Of a DNA stretch of 64,000 nucleotides, positions 1-12,409 are shown in pieces (the stretch's first letter is position 1; each line of letters begins with the position of its first letter). The translations under genes and the position numbers were made by a program. Origin of the DNA: Lantana camara (lineage: Eukaryota; Streptophyta; Magnoliopsida; Lamiales; Verbenaceae). Location of the stretch: positions 80,512,501 through 80,576,500 of the forward strand of contig CM074858.1 of assembly GCA_037501455.1 (NCBI GenBank), read 5' to 3'. A model generated the notes under the pieces. The model did not search any database. It was not told the origin of the DNA and saw nothing but the letters and a program-made list of their open reading frames with translations.

Positions 1-550
1 AGGTTGAAAATTGAAGGACTTATGTACAATTTACTCTAAGGTGGTCGTATAGGCGCGAGGTGAGTTTCCGGTCAAATTTCGGAGTATCAAATGGTCTTAA
101 AAAAATATAAGGCTTGTTTCGTTATCCCCGACTCGTCGAAACAAGTCCAACGGAAGCGACAGAATTCGAATCTAAATTCCCGAGTTTGAGTTACAGAAAC
201 CAGAACCCAAGGTATGCTAAAACGTTTTAGTCTCCTTTAGGTTCCAAACTAAACAAACAACTCAAAAGCTCAACAAATAAACTCGAAAACATAAAACGAG
301 CACATTCACATGTTTATAACACATATAAGTCATGCGTATCAAATAAGCACAAAAATTGGAATTGAAAACGATAAAAAACGGAGCAATTACCAACAAAAAG
401 AACATAAACGTTCAAATATGAATTCAATAATTAAATGAATAAGGATTAAACATTTGTAATAAACATATATTAAACATGTAATGCGCAAATAAGGAATTTA
501 AAATGCACACATACGTCATACTTGTATGGCCAAAAAGTGTGGGTGTCACA
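1..550 (-). repeat. R1: end of a gypsy LTR (5' end in its own sense)
   Basis: The segment ends with GTGTCACA, the complement of the TGTGACACC LTR start, and the sequence on both sides is LTR sequence of related elements. It holds the conserved upstream part of the R2/R3/R10 LTRs: a CCGAGTTTGAG...AACCCAAGGTATGCTAA block at about 195-225 and a TATA-like AAAAATATAAGG at 101-112 (minus sense). The rest lies left of the window, so whether R1 is a solo LTR or a full element cannot be seen. It appears to be inserted in R2, since R2 starts abruptly at 551 in mid-LTR sequence. Confidence 0.7.
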
Positions 551-3206
551 AAGACACTATGATAGACTTGTCGCTTAGCTCACTCTCCAACTGTACCTGC
601 AACTCAAGGAAAAAGGGGGAAAAAAAGAAAACAACAGTGAGGGTCAGTCCTAACGACTGGTGAAGGGCTAACTCATGCACCCATAATACGTATAGATCAA
701 AGCACTTAACAAAACCAAGAGATCCATGAACTGAGAAGTGTTTTTGTACGCTAAAACATATCCCCTGATAATAGATATATGTACTTAAAAGTAGTTGAAG
801 GCCAAAGGCCAAAATAACCAATTTTAAGTAATTATAAATGCATTCTCGTTTCATAGATCATACAAAGCTACAAAACTCGGTGAGTACAAGTTATTTCCCC
901 AAACTTCCATATTCAAATTCATAAACCATCCTTTCTCCGGGTGATAAAAATTTTGACGGCCCTATATATCAACAAATACACACGAGACAAGGCTTAATTA
1001 TGACCTTGAAACCTTCAACGGTTGCCTCTGCCGGCTCAAGAGAAAAACCCTTCCTCAAACCTCCCAAGGTTGGGTGAAACTCTCAAATGGAAAGTGTCGA
1101 TGGGAGCACTCGGCGACCACACGACCGTCCCGAGATACCATACCAGTCTCCGAGGCCCAAAGTAAAAAGCAAAGTTCACATATACCACAAAGCTCATCTT
1201 TTAAAGCCTAAAGCTCGCTCACACACACACACTCACTTCAAAGTTTTTCAAATCAAATGCAAAATAGCTTGTATACATATACAAATCAATTTAAAAGTCT
1301 TATAACAAACGGGACAAGCCCTCAAAGTACATATCTTACACGTATCTATCATATAATATACGTATTTCACATGCGAGGCTTCAAAACATATAGCGTTGTA
1401 GGTCATTTAACTAAAAGAACAAAACTTCACCTTGAATACGTGTAGTGTTGACAAAAGAGTTTGAATTGAACGCCTAAGGAGCAAGCTCGTCGTCAACGGG
1501 AAGGTCCTCTGTGCAAAACAAACAACAAAGGATAATCTTAGACTCAAAATGAACCAAATAGATGCTCGAAAAATGCATATGAATGCGAATGATAAGTATG
1601 AAATGCAACAACGTGACAAGTAGGCCATAAGTAATCATATCTTACACGTTTCATATAAAAATGATCTATAAATTTAATACAACACCCATAACACATATTA
1701 CAACATGTTCATAGCACATATAAGTCATATACGGAGTAAGGAATCAACGAAACAAAACAAATAAATGGACAAATAACACAAATACCCACAAGAGATGGGC
1801 TAACGGTTGTTAACCCCTACTACTCTTCTTGGCCCTAACGGTTGTTAGCCAGGTCAGAGGCTCAGACCTCGACTAATGGTCATTACCCCTGAAAACAAAT
1901 AAGGGGACTAACCCCCGTTAAGAGGGTCAGACACCCAAGCCAAGGAACTAACGCCCATTAGCTTACATAACAACGGAATTCCCTAATGGGCGTTAGGGCT
2001 ACACTGGGCTGAAATGGTTCAATTTCAGCCCTCAAACACCCCAAAAGCTCAAAATAATCTATACTAGCAACAAGCTAACATATATAGGTAAGTTAAGGTA
2101 GTAATAAATCATGCATTTCAGTCAAATAAATGGTCCAAACTTGCAACAACTCATGCTAGAAATGAAAAGAGAACAAGTTCTTATAAAACCTCAAAATTCA
2201 TTAAAGGCAAAGTCATGAATTCTCAACTAACACTTAAATCAAGTTCATATAAGTCATAAATGATGTCTTAGGATCAATATACATGCTTCATATCAAAAGA
2301 TTTCACAAGAAAGCAAGCTAGAATCATGAAATTGCTCCAAACCCTTCACTATTCATCACATAAGCCATATAATGCTTAAATCATGGTGAAATCTTGCAAA
2401 GTTGAAGTTAAAATGATCAAACATTCATGGATACAACAAATATCAACTTACCTCCTTGATGGTGAGTTGGGCCCAAAATCACAAGAAAATGAATAGTACT
2501 TCTCTTTCTTCCTTCTTCTTCACTTGTTCAGACTTGGAGGCTATTTTTCTCTTTATTTTTGGTGTGATCTCCAAATGATCTGAGAGGGAGGGGTAGAGAA
2601 GAGATTTAGTGGATGGTGGGGCCAAGAATTGGCCAAAAAGGTGCTCATATGAAATAGTTATGGCCATTTAAGTCAAGGATGGTACTTTCGGTACAACTTG
2701 CTCATTTCGGTTGAATTTCGGAGGTTCAAACAGGCTTAGAAAAATATAAGGATAAGTTCTTAATCTCCTAAATCTCATTATGAGTCCAACGCCTCTTTTG
2801 AAATTCAAATCCGAATTCCCGAGCCCAAGATATGCCGCCCGGAACCCAAGGTACGCCAAATGCTCTTTAGCCCCTTTTCGATTCCGTTAAACAAAAACGA
2901 GCCAAAATCAAACCAAATAAATTCAAAATCACATAACAAGCATACAATCATATTCATAACTCATGTATTTTATGCATATCAAATTTTCATGAAAAACATA
3001 ATTAAATTCGGGCATATATATCTCATATTCAAAGTCGCGTATTCATAAAAGTTCAAAACTCAAGTTCAAAGCTAAGATTTAAATCAAATAAGTTCATATA
3101 TCATCAAAACATCAATAATAGAAAATAAGTGCATAATTAAAAAAATAAATTGCACACGAATCACACCCACAACATACCTATAAGCCTGAACGATCGGGAT
3201 GTTACA
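551..3206 (-). repeat. R2: gypsy LTR, left part cut off by R1
   Basis: The LTR is in minus sense and ends at GATGTTACA (3206). It begins at 551 in mid-LTR, because R1 sits there. It contains, in its own sense, the conserved AACCCAAGGTACGCC block (2841-2860), a TATA-like AAAAATATAAGG near 2740, a splice-donor-like AGGAG|GTAAGTTG at 2451 and an acceptor-like TTTTGCACAG at 1509. A palindrome cluster lies between them. It is close in sequence to the R3 LTR. The right flank AATTC cannot be matched to a left duplication, since that side is hidden by R1. No coding potential is seen. Confidence 0.75.
1800..1996. repeat. R2 LTR palindrome cluster (six CTAAC..GTTAG dyads)
   Basis: Six 14-bp imperfect palindromes start at 1800, 1835, 1873, 1908, 1948 and 1983. 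The pattern is CTAAC-4 nt-GTTAG. Start-to-start spacing is 35, 38, 35, 40 and 35 bp, that is three pairs. The copy at 1873 (CTAATGGTCATTAC) changed both arms together and so keeps its symmetry. The cluster lies inside the predicted LTR intron 1509-2451. Confidence 0.8.
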
Positions 3207-3722
3207 AATTCCCAAGTGGGTAAAACAAAGAAAAGAATCAACAAGATTATAACATCATATTCATTTATTCATTAGTTTAATCGTGAGCTCGGTGAGAGGG
3301 CCAAGTCTCCAACCTACACCTTGTGTAATCATTAACATTTCATTAGGTTATCACACACATAATCTTTCGTGCACATTCATTCGATCATTCATAATCATTC
3401 ATATACACCTTTTTACTTTGGGTGATGGATGGGTTTGCAAGGCCCGACCACTATTCATTATGGATAGTGGGGTATATGAATCCCCAAGAGCCCGATTCCC
3501 ATTCCTCGCTAATCTCCTAGAGAGGGCCGGTAACATCACAGTTTTTGGTAGAACTAGTATATGCGGATCACCATCAACCCAAGCTTCCCCGGATAGCCAC
3601 GTACACTAAGTCCCAGTGCCCCCATTCAGTGGTTCAATCAACTCGCCAAAACATTAAGTGTGGGTACATTAAAGAAGGGCTTTATGTTGGAAATCATTTA
3701 CTCTAAAAGACTCGAGTCAATT
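3207..3722 (-). repeat. R3: left piece of its 3' LTR
   Basis: This mid-LTR sequence continues at 9534 once the R4 insertion is removed. The join is marked by the direct repeat CAATT at 3718-3722 and 9534-9538. The piece covers the GC-rich conserved block (about 3430-3600), which other families carry in the predicted second LTR intron. Its true outer end lies left of R2, so R2 probably inserted here. Confidence 0.7.
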
Positions 3723-5227
3723 TGTAACACCTGAGCGCAAGGTATCACATCCCCCGCACTGAGACCCGACCCGAATATGAAATGGACGATCCATACCCGA
3801 GCCAAATCACGGCGAACGGGGACAAACACACACTCTAAGCTAGGCGGGACTAACCCTTGAACCCTAAAATCAGCGTAAAACATTAAAGCGGAAGCAATAA
3901 ATGATCATACATCATATATATAAACAATGAGCATCACAGCTCCAAAAATAAGTCATATACATCATCACATGCCATCACGGCCCAAAATATGTACTCTCCA
4001 CATCATTATTCATATACAACGGTAAAAAATAAGAGTATGCAAGTGTAAGATCAAAATACAGAGCTAGATACGAATGCAAGACCTAGGACTCGTATTCCCG
4101 CCTAGCTCCCTCGACACCTGCACAACACAGCTGAAAACCAAACGGGTTCAGTCCAAAAGGGACTGGTGGGTATAAAAACAGGGCGTAATATAATATACGA
4201 CAGTAATTAAACAATCACATGCAAGCTATAATCCCAAGTGAGGTTTTAAAGAATTTCCCAAGTGGGCAAATAGGAATCATCAAAAGGGGTTATAACAATT
4301 CATTAACATTACGTCATTATTGGCCCGGCGAGTGGGCGTGCATTATCTCCAACCAACATCTTGTGTAAATCATTTAAACATTCATTCATTCATTCTTTTC
4401 ATGCAATCATTCTTTTGTGCACAATCATTAACATTTACACCTTCTTCCTCCGGGTTGGTGGTGGGTTTGCAAGGCCCGACCACCCATTCATTGACCAAAA
4501 GGGGTTACATGACTCCCCAGATGGCGCTTAGCGTCCATTCCTCGCTAACTCCTAACGAGGTCCGGTTACGCCGTTCATTGGTGGAACTAGTGTGAGGGAT
4601 CACCGTCGGCCCGTGCCTCCCCGGATAGCCACTCACACTAAGTCCCTGGGCCCCATTCATGTATTCATTCATTTCTCGCCAAAACATTAGGTAGGGTTCA
4701 TAAAATAAGGCTTTACGTTGAAAACATTTACTCTTTAAAACGACTCTCTATATATATATATATAATTTTGGTCGAAAACTTTCACATTGAAGGTATATAT
4801 AGGGTCTTATATCTACATAGAAGAAAAACCCACCTTAAACCGCAAAAAGGAGCAAACACAAGCCTCACTGACCGGCCTCGTCTCCGACGGAATCAAAATC
4901 TGTGCAAGAAAAGTGAAGTGAGACTCAATATGACCAAATAAGACGCTCGGTAATGCAATGATCATGATGTGAATATGTAAAAGATAGGATTATGCTCATG
5001 TGCACTTTTAAGGAATTAAATCATACATTCAAGTCATTTATTCAATCATTCAATTCATTCGAACTCTTAATTCCACAATTTCAATCAAATAAATCCAAAT
5101 AATATTAAATATTCACTAAACATATATAAATGTGTAAATATGTTACATTATATAAAACATATACATATATATAATACATGCATACGTACAGCCATGCATG
5201 CAAAACAAAATGCATGAAAAACAGAGA

Positions 5228-5436
5228 GTGACACGCCCGTGTCACCTTTATATACTAAGCCGAGACACCCCCGTGTCAGGGTACAGCGGACAATATGCAT
5301 GAGAACAGAAGGTGACACGCCCGTGTCACCATTACAAAGCAATCCGTGACACCCCAGTGTCACGGTACAGAAAAACCAGACCAACATGCACCCCCGTGTC
5401 ATGCTGAAAGAGGAAAATGTGACACGCCTGTGTCAC
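5228..5436. repeat. R4 LTR palindrome cluster (six GTGACAC..GTGTCAC dyads)
   Basis: Dyads of the form GTGACAC-GCCC-GTGTCAC have centres at about 5236, 5270, 5320, 5354, 5393 and 5427. Spacings are 34, 50, 34, 39 and 34 bp, so again three pairs with a constant distance within each pair. The first and third copies have full 7-bp arms; the fifth is the weakest. The cluster lies inside the predicted intron 4900-5793. Confidence 0.8.
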
Positions 5437-6352
5437 GTACACAGAAAAACAGGACATACGACAGAACAACAACGTACCAACCTCAAACACTCCAAAAATG
5501 GATCAAACTCACATTTGAATGCTCAAATATCATGATATACAACTACTAGCATTCAAATAGACCAATAACAATTCATTAAACACATATTGCCAAGCTAGAT
5601 CATCAAGAATTATTCATTACAAACCCATATGCCAACCTATGATCTAAGCTCCTAAACTTCACAATATATGCATCAAACTTAAGCTCAAAGTTCACAAACA
5701 TGCTTCCGACAACAATTTCTCAATTCAACCAATTCATACCAAAGCCCTAGCTATCACATTCAATTCAAGAATTCATCAAATCTCCAAAATTACCTTAAAT
5801 GAAAGAAATGGAAGAAGAGATGAAGAGATGATGTTGATGATGCTTCAATGATCGCAAATCCCACAATTATGAAGCTTGAATGATGAAATCTCCCACGCTT
5901 CCAAGTAGGGTTGGCTCGGTTGGCAAGGGAAGAAATGGAGCAATGTATGCTAATGTGTTGGTATGAAATGGGAGAAAATGGTACGTGATATGCTGCTATG
6001 AAACAAGGAGAATTGTTCAAATTGCTATTAAGTCCCTACACTTAGTAAGTTATGCAATTAAGTCCTAAATCTCATGAAAAAAGATCAATTAAGTCCTCAA
6101 AGTTCATGAAATGATCAAATAAGGTCACAACGAAATTAAGTCAAGTTTGGGAAATTAATTCATGTTGCAATCAAGTTCGATTTAGGCAATAAATATCAAT
6201 TGTAATGAATTCACAAAATGCTAAATATTAAAAACTTAGGATATAATAATTAACATATATTCACATTTAATATATTTAAAATAAAGGTTTAAGCATGTAA
6301 ATCACATATGAATAATTATTTCGCACAATTAGGTAAACAATTACGTCTTACC

Positions 6353-9300
6353 TGTAGCGCCTCCCCAGCACTACAACCCCGCACCGCAATACTCCCTGAG
6401 TGGAGGTTAGACCCAACACCCAGGAAATACTACGGCGAACGGCCAGGATAATATGAATGGAGTATGTGACACAGTGCAGCGGAAGATAAAGAGATTCAAC
6501 TTTACCAATGAACGGGGAGGATAACGTACAATGAGCAAGGATTATCATTATTGATCAAAGTAGTTTGCAGAAGAGTACAACAGGTTGACATGCAAGGACA
6601 AAGTATGAGATGGTTTGTTTCTAAAGAAAGTAGGTTCAAGACAGTGGACTCGTAGGATCGGATCCAACCTACGGTTGTAGTGCTTCAAGATACCTCTAGT
6701 TGTCATTCATTGATTCCTGAAATCATGCATTTTAAAAATAGGCGAGAGGGTTAGTCAAAGTGACTAAGTGAAGGGGGGTATAATAACTTATATGTATATG
6801 TGTATATATATATATGTATATGATCAAGAAGATCTTGATCTGAAATAATAGCAATAGGATATAGCAAATAGGAAACGGTTCATAATAATTGTAAAACAGG
6901 GATAGGGGTAGTTTGGAATATTTGTAGAAATATGAACCGTTTGTAACAAGAACATTATTGCCCGCAAGCTAGGCCTTTCCACCCATAACTCCTTGATTAG
7001 TTGGTAAAATAGTATCGGGCTGATCAGGCTCCGATACTTCAATAAAACCAAGAATATTAACTCCACTACTCCTTGATGTCAATAGGGAATCAAACCCTAG
7101 AGACCACGAACTAGATTCGGGAGGTAGCTATCTCTCCCTCATCCCTTGGCGTGGAGTAACTAACCTCCAGTTAAACCACTACCAAGAGGTGGTGGCAGTC
7201 CGCAGCACCAACAATACCCTCGGCCCGATACCTTCCGGGTAATTGCTCGCTACGGCTACAGCCGGGGCCCATAACATGAATCAAGAACAATATTTTTCTT
7301 GCATAACCCGGAATCAATGTTTTGATAAAGTGGACTTGAAATATATAATGTCTTAGTAAGATGTTGATTCCGGCATGAAAGTATTTTTCCCTTAAGAGGG
7401 ACATTATAGTACAATAATATGTATGTAGGGCAGTAAATCAATATGATGGGTAGGCTTGAAAATAGTTTTTATATAGATACATATATATAGCATGATTCCA
7501 GTTGAAAACATTTTAACCCTCACCTATACCGGTAGTCAGACATTGTAATGTGGATTCCAGTGCGCCTGAAAGTAGTAACTACTATAGACTTAGAACTAGG
7601 TTCCTAATTTTAATTAGATAAGCACATAAAACACATAATGTTCATGCATAAAAGGGTTACACATACTCTAATCAATTAAACACATAAACTATATCATGTT
7701 AGAGAATTCCCGGTAAACTCTAATTTTAACCATTTAAGGGAAATTAAGTAATTAATCAGGTTTCATGAATTCTTTAACCACTTGAATATTTATTAATCAC
7801 ATTATAATCTTAATTATAACATTAGAAATGGAATTTAGAATTTAATTTGACAATGTAGGTTATATTTTGAAAATAATTCATAATTTACTGATTTTTGGAA
7901 AATTCGGATAAAATCTTTATTTAAAAATTCCAAAACTAATTTTATAATTATTTTAATAATATTTTCGAAATTATCAGCTTATGGGTTGACCAAAAAGTCA
8001 AGTTACTATTGAAAACATTTACTATTCAATTTCTTATGAATTAAACACTTTATAACACAAAATCGAACACACATACTCACACACTATCACAAGTGCACTT
8101 AAAATTATTCAAGAACAACATGAACATGTTCTTGAGCCTATTTGAATATTCAAAGAAGGTATGTAACACACTTGATCATATTCATATTTATAACATAGAA
8201 TTTGAAGCATAATATAGCAAAATATTTTAATTCTCTATGAAAAATAATTCTAAATAAATTATTCTTGACATGAATTTAATCAAACAAGATCATAATTATT
8301 TAAACACATATTCATATCATATCATATCATAACTCATGCATTTAATTAAATAAAATGCATATATCTTATCACATTTTTCCTAAACTAGCATAAATAGCAT
8401 ATATTTCATAAAATAAATTCCTAAAGCATAATTTAATTAATCCTAGGCATGCTACTATTATTTTTATACTAAGAACATTATATAAAGCATGAAATAATAA
8501 AAGAAAAACATACCTTAGAGAGAGAAGGGAGAGAGTGGCGTGAGAATGGGGGGAAGAGAGTGATTTTGTGTGTTGATTTGTGAGGTATAAATGAGGCTTG
8601 AGGGGGGTATTTATAGGTAGTCATGAGGGGTCTTTAAGCGATAAATGAATGTTTATGGGAGATGTGGTTGCTTATGATTTCAACAAATGCTTGGTAATAA
8701 ATTAGGAGATGTGGTTAAATTACATTTTAAACAAATGCTAGGTAATTAACTAAGTAATGTGGAGAAATTATGCTCATTTGTTTAATCCTACTAGAAGATC
8801 ATGTGGTTATGGATGATGTCATTTTGAATAAAAATAAATGTAAAATAATATAAAATTTATTCAAGAGTCGAGAGGTAAAAGATTGAAGTAGTGAATTAAT
8901 GAAAGAATGGGTGAAAAATGAGCTTTGTTTTGATTATAAATGTGAAATATTTAGATTTTCGTTTATAAATTATGAATATGAAAGATGATGAAAATCATAG
9001 GAAAATTATATAAACGAAACTATGATAGAGTTTAAAGATGGGAAAAATCATTATAATGTAGAGGAAAATTCAAGGATCGTTTCAAGTATAATTTCGACTG
9101 TTGAATAAGAGCTAATTTGTTCAAAATAAAATGATGATTTTTAGAAAGGAAAATATTTATAAAATATGCTATGGTGAAATCGAGTTTTTAGTAAATGCAT
9201 GAAAATTCATAAAATAATTTAAGGATCGTTTTGGTTATAATTTTGAATATCAAAAAGTAGATGAGTAGGGATTTATTGATGATCGAATCATAAGCTAGGG

Positions 9301-9500
9301 TTTTTGCCGGTTTTTGATACTACGGGAGCTAGGATGGGAATTATGGTTTACGGAGAGTATCACGATCCTCGAAATAATGTGAGGATTCTTTTGGTTAAAA
9401 TATTGGGTAGTGAAAGTGTTTCGGGAAATGTAGGAATATTTTTTTGAGCTGTAGGGGTATTTTCGTAATTTTCAACTTGCCCCTGTTTCGGGCTGTTACA
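6353..9500 (-). mobile_element. R5: solo LTR of a different gypsy family, 5-bp target duplication TTACC
   Basis: It runs from TGTAGCGCC to GGCTGTTACA (3148 bp) and is flanked by TTACC on both sides (6348-6352 and 9501-9505). The left end, with CCCCGCACC and a GGCGAACGG motif, matches the 3' ends of the other LTRs in complement, so the sense is minus. The right end in complement reads TGTAACAGCCCG, a typical LTR start. It is AT-rich, without an open frame of interest and without the palindrome cluster of its neighbours. It inserted 33 bp inside the end of R4. Confidence 0.9.
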
Positions 9501-9533
9501 TTACCTGTACGGCCGAAAAGTCGGGGTGTCACA

Positions 9534-11345
9534 CAATTCAACTATTATTAGAGAAACCCACCTTGAAAAGTAAGGAAAATGGCACAAGAGCCTCTTTGAG
9601 GCTGCCCTCGTATCCGACTGGACCCAAATCTGTGCAAAAGAAGTGAAGTGAGACTCAAAATGACCATATACGATTCATGGTAATGCAATGGACATGATAT
9701 GAGATACATAAGAAGTAAAGTCATGTTATGACGCCACATAATCAAGTAATTCGTTCAAGTACATTCAATACATGGACATTTCATGCTCAATCGTTTCATA
9801 AATTCCATAATTCACATCAAAACGAGCCATAAACTTAATACATTAATCATAACACATATATCAACATGTATATAATGCATATAATCATAAACAATGTAAG
9901 AGAATAAACAACGAAGTAAGGAAACAAGAAAACGCAACTCACACACACAAGGGTGGGGTTAACGGTCGTTAGCCCCAATCCCTTCTCAAGACACTAACGG
10001 CCGTTAGCCAGGTCAGTAAAGACTGGCCTGGACTAACGGGCATTAGTCTCTCACACACACACAAGCACTAACCCCCGTTAAGGGGGTCAGAGATGCAGGC
10101 AAGGGGGGTTAATGGGCGTTAACCCCTAAAACACTCACAAGCCCTAACGGGCGTTAGGTATCCCTGGGGCTTGTTTCACCCCAAAAACTCAACAAAGCTG
10201 AGACATTAAGGTAAGTTCATGCATTAAGAATTCATGCAATTCATGCCAAGAAACAAGTTAAAACCGAACTACAACATGAAACAAATGCAAGAGGTATGGT
10301 TAAGTTCATATTCTTCCATATTCAATCTAATTCATTAATGTAAACTCAATAAATTCTCAACCACCAAGAAATATAAGTCCATAAAAATATAAGAGCATGC
10401 TTTAGGATCATTTATCACTCATAAAACTCAAAGAAATTTTAAGGAAACAAGGATGAATCTCCAAATGACCACAAACCCATACTATTCACCATCTATATCA
10501 TACCATAATCAAATCTTGGTGAAATCATGCAAATTATAACTTGAAATGTTAACAAGGAAATGGAGAAAAAATTTATGGAGTTACCTTCAAGAAATGATGG
10601 AAGATGAAGGTGAGATGAGCTTAAAATCTTGAATAGTTGCTTCCTCTTCTTCTGCTTTTCTTCTTTATGGCTGCACTTTTCTTCTCTTTTTGGGGGATGG
10701 GGTTTGAAATTCTGAGGTAAGAGAGGAGAGAGAGGAGTGTTTAGGTTGGGTAAGTCAGGGGTTGAGGGTGTAGGGGTGTTACGTTGGGCCCACAACTCAA
10801 GAATAGTCAAATGATGTCATTTTAGGTACGAAGTGCTCGTTTTGGTTGATTTTCGGAGGTTATAATAGGCTTAGAAAAATATAAGGCTTGTTTCATTGGC
10901 TCCGAATCATCGATACAAGGCTAACAGAGGTGACAAAACTCGAATCCGAGTTCCCGAGCTCAAGTTACATCGCTCGGAACCCAAGGTTCGCTAAATGCTC
11001 TTTAACCCCTTTTCGGTTCCGATCACACAAACGAACCAAAAACTCAAACACGTAAGATCAAAATCATGCAACGAGCATATAAACATGATCATAATACACA
11101 TAATTCATGTATATCAAGTTTTCACAAAAAATGCAAGTCAAATCGGATTCAAACAAGGCACATTCATAATCATGTAAGCAATACGTTCAAAATTCAAAGA
11201 AAGTTCAAAACGAATATTCACATGAATTCAAAGAATATCAAATAACAAAATAAAATAATGAAGAATAAAATAAATAATCAATTAAAATACACAAATAGTA
11301 AACACATACGTCATACCTGTACGGCCGAAAAGTCGAGGCGTTACA
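9534..11345 (-). repeat. R3: right piece of its 3' LTR
   Basis: The LTR ends at AGGCGTTACA (11345) and is followed at once by a polypurine tract in complement and by pol, which identifies it as the 3' LTR of minus-strand R3. It holds the AACCCAAGG block, a TATA-like AAAAATATAAGG (10876-10885), donor-like AAG|GTAACTCC (10584) and acceptor-like TTTTGCACAG (9630). The AAGGTGGGTTT motif near 9560 is a second donor-like site shared with the other families. The start at 9534 is the R4 target duplication. Confidence 0.85.
9959..10157. repeat. R3 LTR palindrome cluster (six CTAACGGCCGTTAG-type dyads)
   Basis: Six 14-bp dyads start at 9959, 9994, 10033, 10068, 10109 and 10144, with spacings 35, 39, 35, 41 and 35 bp. 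The copy at 9994 (CTAACGGCCGTTAG) is a perfect palindrome. The copy at 10109 (TTAATGGGCGTTAA) has both outer bases changed symmetrically. The cluster lies inside the predicted intron 9630-10584. Confidence 0.85.
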
Positions 11346-11380
11346 ACCTCTCCCCCTTCAAAGAATCCGCCCTCAGATTC
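11346..11380 (-). other. R3 polypurine tract and adjacent stem-loop
   Basis: In minus sense, a stem GAATCTG/CGGATTC with loop AGGG (11363-11380) overlaps the pol stop codon. It is followed by CTTTGAAGGGGGAGAGGT and then the LTR. The polypurine tract primes plus-strand DNA in LTR elements. The stem has one G-T wobble compared with R9-R11. Confidence 0.8.
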
Positions 11381-12409
11381 ATTGGTCACCCGGAAATAAT
11401 TCGGGGTGGAACCTCTTCATCTTTTCCTCCGTTTCCTACGTAGCCTCTTCTATTTTATCAGTTCTCCATAAAACCTTTACTAGTGGGATACACTGATTTT
11501 TGAGTTCCTGAAACTTTCGATCCAAAATCTTAATCGGCTTTTGAGCGAAGGTGAGATTAGGCTCCAGTTCGACTTCTTCAACCGGTAGAACCTCAGACTC
11601 TTCTCGGTAGGACTTCCGGAGTTGCGAAACATGAAACATATTGTGAATCCCGGTCAAACTTGGAGGTAAATCCAAATGGCAGGCTATATCCCCAATCTTT
11701 TCCAAGATCTCAAACGGACCCAACTAACGAGGGTTCAACTTCCCTCCTCTACCGATCCTTACAAACAGAGAAGCCTTCGAAAAGACTCTATCTCCAACCT
11801 CAAACTCAAGATTCTTTCTTCGTAGGTCAGCATAGCTCAGTTATCGATCTTGAGCTGTCTTCATCCATTGTTTAATCAGGTGGACCTTGTCTATTGCATC
11901 TTGAACGGCTTTAGAGGGTTTCTCCTTCTTCTCCCCTATTTGCACGCCTTCTTTCTTGGTCCAATTCCTCTCTTCCAAATCAAAGAACAATGGAGACCTA
12001 CACTTTCTTCCATAGAGAGCTTCATAAGGTGTCATCTCTATCGAGGCTTTATAGCTATTATTATAAGCAAACTATATTAACGGCAACTGCTCATTCGAGG
12101 AGCTTTGAAAGTGCAAAGCACACGCTCTCAACATATCCTCTATTTACTTGATCAACCTCTCTGACTGTCCATCTGTCTGAGGATGGAAAGTTATGCTAAA
12201 CTGAAGTCTAGATCCCAAATTCTTTTGAAGCTCTTCCTAAAACCTTGAAATGAATCTTGGATCTCTATCCGACACAATACTAACCGGTACTCCATAAAGT
12301 CTAACATTCTCATAACAGTACTTCTTGGCTAGTTTGCTTACTTTGTCGGACATTCAGATGGCAAGAAAGTGAGCCGACTTTGTCAACCGATCCACAATGA
12401 CCCAAATCC
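11379..12409 (-). pseudogene. R3 pol remnant: integrase C-terminal part and chromodomain, broken
   Basis: Minus-strand fragments match R10 pol in order. An integrase piece (IWVIVDRL at the left edge of R6) comes first, then integrase with [19 protein letters not shown] (12035 downwards), the C-terminal [11 protein letters not shown] segment and a chromodomain with [11 protein letters not shown]. The frame is interrupted by several shifts. A stop at 11436-11438 replaces the Trp of the chromodomain EEATWE motif. The probable original stop is at 11379-11381, just before the polypurine tract. The rest of the gene would lie beyond R6 and everything nested in it, outside the window or deleted. Integrase joins cDNA to chromatin, and chromodomains in this clade direct it to heterochromatin. 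It cannot be functional here. Confidence 0.88.

Larger units (their letters stand above)
3723..9533 (-). mobile_element. R4: solo gypsy LTR with 5-bp target duplication, interrupted by R5
   Basis: It starts TGTAACACC and ends GGTGTCACA, flanked by perfect 5-bp duplications CAATT (3718-3722 and 9534-9538). Removing R5 and its duplication leaves about 2.66 kb of LTR with no internal region, which is the signature of LTR-LTR recombination. In minus sense it carries a donor-like AAG|GTAATT (5793), an acceptor-like TTCTTGCACAG (4900), a palindrome cluster, and the inverted pair at 3839-3849 and 4096-4106. It lies within the LTR of R3. Confidence 0.9.

Noticed and set aside
5148..5402. Open frames with repeated GDTGVS-like peptides (also in R8 at 32424-32714 and R10 at 44750-45354)
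   Set aside because: The peptide repeats are translations of the palindrome clusters. Frames differ between families and none keeps a start.
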